NCBI GenBank assembly: GCA_021781775.1
Contig: JAJXWE010000087.1
Coordinates: forward strand, 1-6,778
Source: Pseudomonadota bacterium
GTDB lineage: Bacteria; Pseudomonadota; Gammaproteobacteria; Steroidobacterales; Steroidobacteraceae
Reading direction: 5' to 3'
Length of the DNA stretch: 6,778 nt
In this document: positions 1 through 5,116 of the stretch, piece after piece
How positions within the stretch are numbered: the stretch's first letter is position 1
Layout: each line of letters opens with the position of its first letter
The notes under the pieces: generated by a model
What the model saw: only the letters and a program-made list of their open reading frames with translations
Database searches by the model: none
What the model was told of the DNA's origin: nothing
Translations under genes and position numbers: made by a program

Positions 1-24
1 CGCCGGGGGAGCGCCTGCGGCCTC

Positions 25-276
25 TCAGGGGCCGCCGCTGACGCTGACCGCCGGGTCGAGCATCTGCAGCGCCTTGGCGGGGTTCGTCTGGCCCGTCTGG
101 CGCAGCTGCCGCCCGCTGTAGGTGCGGGCAAACGGCTGCTGGCACGCGGCGGACCCGGTCGGCCGCGCCTGCGGCGAGCAGGCCGCCGTGGCGGTCCGCG
201 CGGCCGAGGCCGGCAGGCTCGAGCAACCCGACAGAGCGATCACGCTGCCGATGGCAATGAGAAACGATCGGTTCAT
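25..276 (-). CDS. Small predicted lipoprotein of unknown function
   Basis: An 83-residue protein with a lipoprotein signal: short basic start (MNRS), hydrophobic stretch at residues 5-15, then a lipobox Leu15-Ser16-Gly17-Cys18. Cys18 would be lipidated after signal peptidase II cleavage. Position +2 is Ser, not Asp, which in the general Lol rule favours the outer membrane. The mature part is about 66 residues, rich in Ala, Gln and Thr, with Cys33 and Cys45 that could form a disulfide. The C-terminal half (about residues 50-79) reads like the start of a TonB-receptor plug, with a TG-x-TN-xxx-AL-xx-LDP pattern, but is too short to be one. A purine-rich ribosome binding site (GAGGGA) lies just before the ATG. 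The gene is divergent from rpsO. I do not recognise a family; lipidation is well supported, function is unknown. Confidence 0.75.
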   Translation of the reverse strand: MNRSFLIAIGSVIALSGCSSLPASAARTATAACSPQARPTGSAACQQPFARTYSGRQLRQTGQTNPAKALQMLDPAVSVSGGP

Positions 277-308
277 GGTCCCTCAAGCATAACGCCATCC
301 TGCGAAAC

Positions 309-338
309 TTGTCCCGGGAGCCATATACCGGGTAAAAT
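309..338 (+). promoter_or_regulatory. Candidate sigma70-type promoter of rpsO
   Basis: A -35-like TTGTCC (309-314, 4 of 6 consensus bases) is separated by 18 bases from TAAAAT (333-338, 5 of 6). Transcription would begin near 345, giving a leader of about 45 bases before the rpsO ATG. The site lies in an AT-richer patch of an otherwise very GC-rich window, as expected for a promoter. Predicted by eye only. Confidence 0.5.
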
Positions 339-390
339 TGTGGGCTTCATTAAAAGAGTACCTGATACAGTTACTTAGGACCGTGGTGCA

Positions 391-660
391 ATGTCTTTAA
401 CCAGCGAGAAAAAGAGCGGGATCCTGTCGCAATACCAGCGCGGACCTGCGGATACCGGATCTCCCGAGGTTCAGATTGCGCTGCTCTCGGAGCGCATCAA
501 TGGCCTGGGCGAGCACTTCAGCGCGCACAAGGCCGATCATGCCTCCCGGCGCGGCCTCGTGAAGCTCGTCAACCAGCGGCGCAAGCTGCTTGATTATCTG
601 AAGGCGACTCAGCCGCAGACGTATCAGTCGCTCGTCGAGCGCCTGGGACTGCGCCGCTAA
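391..660 (+). CDS. rpsO: 30S ribosomal protein S15
   Basis: S15 is a primary 16S rRNA-binding protein of the small-subunit platform and contributes to an intersubunit bridge. The 89-residue product has the normal family length and the expected all-helical S15 sequence. Recognisable conserved blocks are DTGSPEVQIALLSERI (residues 21-36), the HxxDHxSRRGL region (about 45-55) and the QRRKLLDYL block (about 62-70). The ATG is preceded by AGGA at 377-380 with a rather long 10-base spacing; no better in-frame start is seen. The next gene is pnp, the usual order in proteobacteria. In E. coli S15 represses its own translation through an mRNA pseudoknot; I could not show an equivalent fold in this leader. 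Nothing unusual in the protein itself. Confidence 0.98.
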   Translation: MSLTSEKKSGILSQYQRGPADTGSPEVQIALLSERINGLGEHFSAHKADHASRRGLVKLVNQRRKLLDYLKATQPQTYQSLVERLGLRR

Positions 661-661
661 A

Positions 662-721
662 CCAACACCAGGAGGGCCGCGCGATCGCGCGGCCCTCGTC
701 GTTTTCAGGCCCTGGTGTTGG
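662..721 (+). terminator. Nested hairpin between rpsO and pnp (attenuator/terminator or RNase III-type leader structure)
   Basis: Two inverted repeats are nested. The inner one is a perfect 26-base palindrome (672-697), folding as an 11-bp very GC-rich stem with a GATC loop, followed within a few bases by TTTT (702-705), which resembles a leaky intrinsic terminator. The outer one pairs 662-672 (CCAACACCAGG) with 711-721 (CCTGGTGTTGG), 11 of 11 bases; base 672 is shared, so the two stems compete for one pair. Together they could form a long double-stranded RNA just upstream of the pnp ribosome binding site. In E. coli the same position holds an rpsO terminator and an RNase III-cleaved pnp leader hairpin. 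The pairing is seen directly; the role is inferred. Confidence 0.7.
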
Positions 722-744
722 CCGCTGAACCTGTCATTTTTTGC

Positions 745-749
745 GAGGA
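745..749 (+). promoter_or_regulatory. Ribosome binding site that fixes the pnp start at TTG 757
   Basis: GAGGA at 745-749 lies 7 bases before the TTG at 757-759, a near-ideal Shine-Dalgarno spacing. No comparable motif stands before the in-frame upstream TTG at 715, which sits inside the outer arm of the intergenic hairpin. Confidence 0.8.
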
Positions 750-756
750 TCCGACT

Positions 757-2841
757 TTGAGCGTCAGCAAGTCTTTCCAATATGGCTCGCACACGGTCAC
801 ACTTGAGACCGGCGAGCTCGCCCGTCAGGCCGAAGGCGCGGTGCGCGTCTCCATGGGCGATACCGTGGTGTTGGTCACGGTGTGCGCGCAGAAGAGCCCG
901 GCCGCCGGCCGCGATTTCCTGCCCCTGACCGTCAATTACGTCGAGAAGACCTATGCCGCGGGCCGCATCCCGGGCGGGTTCTTCAAGCGTGAGGGCCGGC
1001 CGAGCGAGAAGGAGACGCTGACTTCGCGTCTGATCGATCGTCCGATCCGCCCGTTATTCCCCGACGGCTTCTACAACGACGTGCAGGTCGTGGCCACGGT
1101 GGTCTCCCTCGATCCGCAGATCGATGCGGACATTCCCTCGCTGCTCGGCGCCTCCGCGGCGCTCGCCCTTTCGGGTATCCCCTTCAATGGACCGGTGGGC
1201 GCGGCGCGGGTCGGTTGGAAGGACGGCCAGTACGTGCTCAATCCGACGCTCGCCGAGCTGGGCGAGTCCCGGCTGCACCTGGTGGTTGCCGGCACCGAGA
1301 AGGGCGTGTTGATGGTCGAGTCCGAGGCCAAGGGACTCACCGAGGAGCAGATGCTGGGCGCGGTCGTGTTCGGCCACCAGCAGATGCAGGCGGCCATCGG
1401 CGCCATCCGCGAGCTGGCCCGCGAGGCCGGTAAGCCGCGCTGGGACTGGAAAGCGCCGGCCGAGAGCGCCGAGCTCGACGCGGCGGTTGGCGCGAAGGCG
1501 CGCGAGGCGCTGGCGCAGGCCTACACGATCACCGAGAAGCAGCAGCGTTATGGGCGCATCGGGGAGATCAAGAGCGAGGCCACCGCGGCGCTCACCGCGG
1601 GCGAGACGGCCCAGTGGACGGCCGAGCAGGTCGATGCGGCGCTGTTCAAGCTCGAGAGCCAGATTGTCCGCCACCGGATTCTCAACGGCGAGCCGCGCAT
1701 CGACGGACGCGATTGCAAGACGGTGCGCCCGATCACCGTCAAGGTCGGCGTGCTGCCGAGGACGCACGGTTCGGCGCTGTTCACCCGCGGAGAGACGCAG
1801 GCGCTGGTGGTCACCACGCTCGGCACGACTCGCGATGCGCAGATCATCGATGCGCTCGAGGGCGAGCGGCGCGAGCCGTTCATGCTGCATTACAACTTCC
1901 CGCCGTTCTCCGTCGGAGAGACCGGCATGATGGGCTCCCCGAAGCGGCGTGAGATCGGCCACGGGAACCTGGCCCGGCGCGGCGTGAACGCCATGATGCC
2001 GGACATGACCAAGTTCCCGTACGTCATCCGCGTCGTGTCGGAAGTCCTCGAATCGAACGGCTCCAGCTCCATGGCGAGCGTGTGTGGCGCCTCGCTCTCG
2101 ATGATGGATGCTGGTGTGCCGATCAAGGCACCCGTGGCGGGCGTCGCCATGGGACTGGTGCTCGAGAACGGCCGCTTCAAGGTGCTCACCGACATTCTCG
2201 GCGACGAGGATCACCTCGGCGACATGGATTTCAAGGTCGCCGGCACCAAGGACGGCGTCACCGCGCTGCAGATGGACATCAAGGTCGAGGGGGTCACCCC
2301 GGAGATCATGAAGGTCGCGCTCGAGCAGGCGCGCGAGGGCCGCCTGCACATCCTCGGGGAGATGAACAAGGTCATCAGCACCCCGCGCAGCACCATGTCC
2401 GAGTGGGCCCCGTCGATCATCACGCTGAAGATCGATCCGGAGAAGATCCGCGACGTCATCGGCAAGGGCGGCGCGGTGATCCGTCAGATCACCGAGGAGA
2501 CCGGCACCACCATCGACATCGAGAGCGACGGCACGGTGAAGATCGCCTCGGTGAACGGCACGGCCGGCCGCGAGGCGCAGCGGCGCATCGAACTCATCAC
2601 CGCCGATGTGGAAGTCGGTCAGGTGTACGAGGGCAAGGTGGTGCGGCTGATGGACTTCGGCGCGTTCGTGACCATCCTGCCGGGCCGCGACGGCCTGGTG
2701 CATATCTCGCAGATCTCCAACGAGCGGGTCGAGCGCGTGAGCGACAAGCTCAAGGAAGGCGACGTCATCCGCGTGAAGGTGCTCGAAGTCGATCGCCAGG
2801 GGCGCATCCGCCTGTCGATGCGCGACGTCGACGCGGCCTGA
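757..2841 (+). CDS. pnp: Polyribonucleotide nucleotidyltransferase (PNPase)
   Basis: PNPase degrades RNA 3'-to-5' by phosphorolysis, releasing nucleoside diphosphates, and is a trimeric cytoplasmic enzyme often bound to RNase E. The 694-residue product is of normal length and shows all domains: first RNase PH domain (about 7-140, with FFKREGRPSEKE at 75-86), helical linker, second RNase PH domain (about 315-545), KH domain with GKGG at 569-572, and S1 domain from about 621 to 690. Active-site elements are intact: RR at 397-398 followed by GHG, the phosphate-binding GSSSM at 435-439, and Asp483 and Asp489, matching E. coli Asp486 and Asp492. The TTG start was chosen for its GAGGA site; E. coli pnp also starts with TTG. 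It follows rpsO closely and is probably co-transcribed with it. Confidence 0.98.
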   Translation: MSVSKSFQYGSHTVTLETGELARQAEGAVRVSMGDTVVLVTVCAQKSPAAGRDFLPLTVNYVEKTYAAGRIPGGFFKREGRPSEKETLTSRLIDRPIRPLFPDGFYNDVQVVATVVSLDPQIDADIPSLLGASAALALSGIPFNGPVGAARVGWKDGQYVLNPTLAELGESRLHLVVAGTEKGVLMVESEAKGLTEEQMLGAVVFGHQQMQAAIGAIRELAREAGKPRWDWKAPAESAELDAAVGAKAREALAQAYTITEKQQRYGRIGEIKSEATAALTAGETAQWTAEQVDAALFKLESQIVRHRILNGEPRIDGRDCKTVRPITVKVGVLPRTHGSALFTRGETQALVVTTLGTTRDAQIIDALEGERREPFMLHYNFPPFSVGETGMMGSPKRREIGHGNLARRGVNAMMPDMTKFPYVIRVVSEVLESNGSSSMASVCGASLSMMDAGVPIKAPVAGVAMGLVLENGRFKVLTDILGDEDHLGDMDFKVAGTKDGVTALQMDIKVEGVTPEIMKVALEQAREGRLHILGEMNKVISTPRSTMSEWAPSIITLKIDPEKIRDVIGKGGAVIRQITEETGTTIDIESDGTVKIASVNGTAGREAQRRIELITADVEVGQVYEGKVVRLMDFGAFVTILPGRDGLVHISQISNERVERVSDKLKEGDVIRVKVLEVDRQGRIRLSMRDVDAA

Positions 2842-2862
2842 GCCGGGCATTCCGTACGGCGC

Positions 2863-2904
2863 ACGGGGTCCGCTCCCGCGAGGGGGCGGACCCCGTTTGC
2901 ATTT
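2863..2904 (+). terminator. Intrinsic terminator after pnp
   Basis: An 11-bp perfect stem (2863-2873 ACGGGGTCCGC with 2886-2896 GCGGACCCCGT) closes an 11-base loop that can add three more C-G pairs, and is followed by TTTGCATTT. It begins 21 bases after the pnp stop. Read from the minus strand, behind gluQ, it forms the same stem but lacks a good T tract, so it would mainly serve pnp. Confidence 0.85.
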
Positions 2905-2920
2905 AAGCCGGCGCGCGCCC

Positions 2921-3823
2921 TCAGGACGGCGTGCGCAGCGCCACCTGGCGCAGGCCGTGAAAGGCCGCGGGGTTCCACTGCGTGAGCGCCCAGGCGAGCA
3001 CCTCGCGGGCGGGGGCGCCGGCGAGGCTCGGCGGCGGCCCCTGGCGCAGGAGCTCGAGCACCCGAAACAGCTGGGCGCCGGCGCGCCTGGGGTCGAGTGC
3101 GAGGGAGTGGCGGGACTTGGCGAGCTTGGCGCCACCGGGCTCGGTGAGCAGCGGCAGATGGGCATAGCGCGGCCGGGGTAAGCCGAGCGACTGTTGCAGC
3201 GCGAGCTGCCAGCCGGTGCTCTCCAGCAGGTCGGCCCCGCGCACGACGGCCGTGATGCCCTGCAGCGCATCGTCCACGACCACGGCCAGCTGGTAGGCGA
3301 ACACCCCGTCGCGGCGGCGGACGATCACATCTCCGAGCGTCCCGGCGGGAAAGACGATCCGGCCCTGGAAGGCATCCTCGAACGCGAGGGTGAGCTGCTC
3401 ATCGATCCGCAGCCGGGTGGCGCTCGGTCCGCCGTGCCGGGTGCCGCCGCGGCAGGTCCCCGGGTAGCGGCCCGGGCCGGCCGCCTCGCTCGATCGCTCG
3501 CGGCGCGAGCAACTGCACGGAAAGGTCAGCTCGAGCGTCTCCAGCCTTTGCAGTGCGGCACGGTAGTGCTCGGTGCGCCGGCTCTGGTATTCGACCGCAC
3601 CGTCCCAGTGCAGTTCGAATGCCTCCAGGGTCGCGAGAATGGCTTCGGCCCCGCCGGGTCTGCGCCGCGCGCGATCGAGGTCCTCGATGCGTACCCGCCA
3701 AGTTCCCCCGCGGCTGCGCGCCTCGAGGAAGCTGCCGGTTGCGGCGAGCAGCGAGCCGAGGTGCAGCGCGCCGCTCGGGGTGGGGGCGAATCGCCCGACG
3801 TAGTCCGGCTCGGCCGGGCGCTC
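2921..3823 (-). CDS. gluQ: Glutamyl-Q tRNA(Asp) synthetase; 5' end unresolved (no canonical start codon)
   Basis: GluQ is a truncated glutamyl-tRNA synthetase paralogue that attaches glutamate to queuosine-34 of tRNA(Asp). The reading frame is continuous and family motifs appear in order: VGRFAPTPSG (from 3799), the HIGH-like HLGSL (3763-3749), RVRIEDLD, zinc ligands Cys-x-Cys (3517-3509), Tyr (3466-3464) and Cys (3454-3452), RRRDGVFAYQLAVVVDD (from 3319), and the KMSKS-like KLAKS (3127-3113). Starting just past the dksA stop it would be 300 residues, a normal length. The odd point is the start: no in-frame ATG, GTG or TTG occurs before GTG 3328, which would delete the ATP-binding half. The frame is open upstream to a stop at 3988-3986, inside dksA. 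The 5' coordinate here is therefore a placeholder. A sequence error, a rare start codon, or +1 frameshifting from dksA are the options. Confidence 0.9.
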   Translation of the reverse strand, partial: ERPAEPDYVGRFAPTPSGALHLGSLLAATGSFLEARSRGGTWRVRIEDLDRARRRPGGAEAILATLEAFELHWDGAVEYQSRRTEHYRAALQRLETLELTFPCSCSRRERSSEAAGPGRYPGTCRGGTRHGGPSATRLRIDEQLTLAFEDAFQGRIVFPAGTLGDVIVRRRDGVFAYQLAVVVDDALQGITAVVRGADLLESTGWQLALQQSLGLPRPRYAHLPLLTEPGGAKLAKSRHSLALDPRRAGAQLFRVLELLRQGPPPSLAGAPAREVLAWALTQWNPAAFHGLRQVALRTPS

Positions 3824-4568
3824 AGCGGTAGCGGTCGTCGCGGTCGCCGTACTGCTTCTCGCGCCGCTCGCGCCGTTCCTGCGCCTCGATGCTGAGGGTC
3901 GCCACGGGACGGGCTTCCAGGCGCTTGATGCCGATTTCCTCGCCGGTCTCGAGGCAGTAGCCGTAGGTGCCGTCGTCGATGCGCTTCAGCGCTTCGTCGA
4001 TCTTACGGATCAGTTTGCGCTCGCGGTCGCGCGTGCGCAGCTCGAGGCTGAACTCCTCCTCCTGGGTGGCCCGGTCCGAGGGATCCGGGAAGTTCGCCGC
4101 CTCGTCCTTCATGTGCGAGACCGTACGATCGACCTCTTCCATCAGGTCGCGCTTCCAGGTGTTGAGGATGTTGCGGAAGTGCTCGAGCTGCTCCTTGCTC
4201 ATGTACTGTTCGCCGCGCTTCGGGATGTACGGCTGAACGTTGCGGGGACCAGCGAGCAGGCTGCCGGGCTCGATCAGCTCACCCTCGTCGCTGTCGGGGC
4301 TCACCAGCACCCGCGCTCGGGGCGGGGCGGGCGGGGCGCCTGCGGCGCTGACAGGGCCGTGTCGTAGCGGCTGTGGCGATGTCTCGGCCGCGCTCCATCC
4401 GGTGGCGGGTGGGTGCGAGGACTTGCCGGGCACGCTCTTGTGCGCGACCGGACGGGCCGTCTTGCGCGCGGCCGGACGCTTCACTGCGGCCGACTTCTTC
4501 GCGGCGGATTTCGCCGGCGCGGCCTTCTTACCCTTCGCGGCTTTGGCCGCGGGCTTCTTGGCCGACAT
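3822..4568 (-). CDS. dksA: RNA polymerase-binding transcription factor DksA, single-cysteine type with Lys/Ala-rich N-terminal tail
   Basis: DksA enters the RNA polymerase secondary channel and, with ppGpp, shifts transcription away from stable-RNA promoters. The 248-residue product is much longer than E. coli DksA (151). Residues 1 to about 100 are an extension: a histone-H1-like Lys/Ala/Pro tail (about 2-44), then a Pro/Ala/Ser-rich linker. The DksA core follows from about residue 110. The coiled-coil tip DxxDxA is intact (Asp162, Asp165, Ala167). The zinc site keeps its spacing but only its first cysteine: Cys205, Thr208, Ser226, Ala229. Such cysteine-poor DksA proteins exist in other proteobacteria and can be active, so this need not be inactivating. 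ATG 4568 is preferred over GTG 4571 because AGGAG (4579-4575) lies 6 bases before it. The stop overlaps the frame of gluQ. Confidence 0.96.
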   Translation of the reverse strand: MSAKKPAAKAAKGKKAAPAKSAAKKSAAVKRPAARKTARPVAHKSVPGKSSHPPATGWSAAETSPQPLRHGPVSAAGAPPAPPRARVLVSPDSDEGELIEPGSLLAGPRNVQPYIPKRGEQYMSKEQLEHFRNILNTWKRDLMEEVDRTVSHMKDEAANFPDPSDRATQEEEFSLELRTRDRERKLIRKIDEALKRIDDGTYGYCLETGEEIGIKRLEARPVATLSIEAQERRERREKQYGDRDDRYR

Positions 4569-4606
4569 CACTCGCTCCTACGCTTGAGGCTTTTGAGGAA
4601 CGCGCG

Positions 4607-4634
4607 ATTATACCGGCGCCCTACGGCCTGTACA
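4607..4634 (-). promoter_or_regulatory. Promoter of dksA with GC-rich discriminator
   Basis: On the minus strand, TGTACA (4634-4629, 4 of 6 matches to TTGACA) is followed by a 16-base spacer and a perfect TATAAT (4612-4607). Transcription would start near 4600, about 32 bases before the ATG. The bases after the -10 are CGCGCG, a GC-rich discriminator of the kind found at stringently controlled promoters. It lies in the 90-base gap between queF and dksA, so dksA can be expressed independently of queF. Confidence 0.75.
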
Positions 4635-4658
4635 GCGCGTTATGGTCCCAGCGGGAAC

Positions 4659-5048
4659 TTACGGCAGACTCACCGGCGGGGCCGGCTGCCAGTGGCTCTG
4701 GCGCCGCTCCACGATCACCCGGGTATGGATGCCCCCGCGCACCTTGAAGCGCGCCTCCAGGCGCAGAAAACGCGGCGTGAGCTCCCCGGCCAGGTAGTCG
4801 GCGATCTCATTGGTGACGGCCTCGTGGAACGCGCCGCGCTCGCGGAACGACCACATGTACAGCTTCAGTGACTTCAGCTCCACGCAGCGCGCATCCGGCA
4901 CGTAGGTGAGCTCCAGGGTGGCGAAGTCCGGCTGGCCGGTGAGCGGGCACAGGCAGGTGAACTCCGGGATCCGCATGCGGATGGTGTAATCCGCGCCCGG
5001 GCGCGGATTGGGGAAGGTCTCGACGTGCGCGGCAGGCTGTGAGGGCAT
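4659..5048 (-). CDS. queF: NADPH-dependent 7-cyano-7-deazaguanine reductase (preQ0 reductase), short one-domain type
   Basis: QueF reduces the nitrile of preQ0 to the aminomethyl group of preQ1, the base later inserted in tRNA by tRNA-guanine transglycosylase on the way to queuosine. The 129-residue product is a T-fold protein of the unimodular Bacillus-like class. It is shorter than B. subtilis QueF (165), mainly at the N-terminus, and far shorter than the two-domain E. coli enzyme. Catalytic residues are present: nucleophile Cys34 and Asp41 in the LCPLTGQPD block, the NADPH-binding ELKSLKLY motif (57-64), and His75-Glu76 in GAFHE. These match B. subtilis Cys55, Asp62, His96 and Glu97 with a constant offset of 21. 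An in-frame stop (5057-5055) lies just upstream, so ATG 5048 is the earliest start; its ribosome binding site is weak. The gene is divergent from smc and upstream of dksA on the same strand. Confidence 0.96.
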   Translation of the reverse strand: MPSQPAAHVETFPNPRPGADYTIRMRIPEFTCLCPLTGQPDFATLELTYVPDARCVELKSLKLYMWSFRERGAFHEAVTNEIADYLAGELTPRFLRLEARFKVRGGIHTRVIVERRQSHWQPAPPVSLP

Positions 5049-5116
5049 GACTATTTACTCTACACTAGCGCGCCTCGCTGCGGCGGCCATTCAGAAGAGA
5101 ACGGAAGATAGCGTAG

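Noticed and set aside
286..327. Divergent promoter for the small lipoprotein
   Set aside because: TATGCT (291-286) would start transcription too close to the ATG to include the ribosome binding site, and TATATG (327-322) has no -35 partner.
715..756. Extended pnp start at the upstream TTG 715, adding 14 residues
   Set aside because: The added residues do not resemble the PNPase N-terminus, the codon lies inside the outer arm of the intergenic hairpin, and the good GAGGA site serves TTG 757.
2082..2906. A 274-codon plus-strand frame overlapping the pnp 3' half
   Set aside because: Out of frame with pnp and composed of Arg/Gly/His low-complexity sequence; pnp explains the region completely.
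1054..3270. A 738-codon open frame on the minus strand opposite pnp
   Set aside because: It is antisense to a fully conserved gene, crosses the pnp terminator and part of gluQ, and is Arg/His/Asp-rich, as expected for a mirror frame in GC-rich DNA.
2921..3328. gluQ as a short gene starting at GTG 3328, or as a pseudogene fragment
   Set aside because: The family sequence continues without stop upstream through the zinc ligands and HIGH motif to 3799, so the gene is full length and only its start is in doubt.
3194..3895. A 233-codon plus-strand frame opposite gluQ and the end of dksA
   Set aside because: The minus strand encodes recognised GluQ and DksA motifs throughout; the plus frame shows none.
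4636..4658. Terminator between queF and dksA
   Set aside because: Only a short GTCCC/GGGAAC hairpin with no T tract on the minus strand; not enough to call.
5049..5116. Promoters for divergent queF and smc
   Set aside because: Only weak -10-like hexamers (TACACT forward, TAGAGT reverse) without convincing -35 partners; promoters must lie here or inside the genes but I could not place them.
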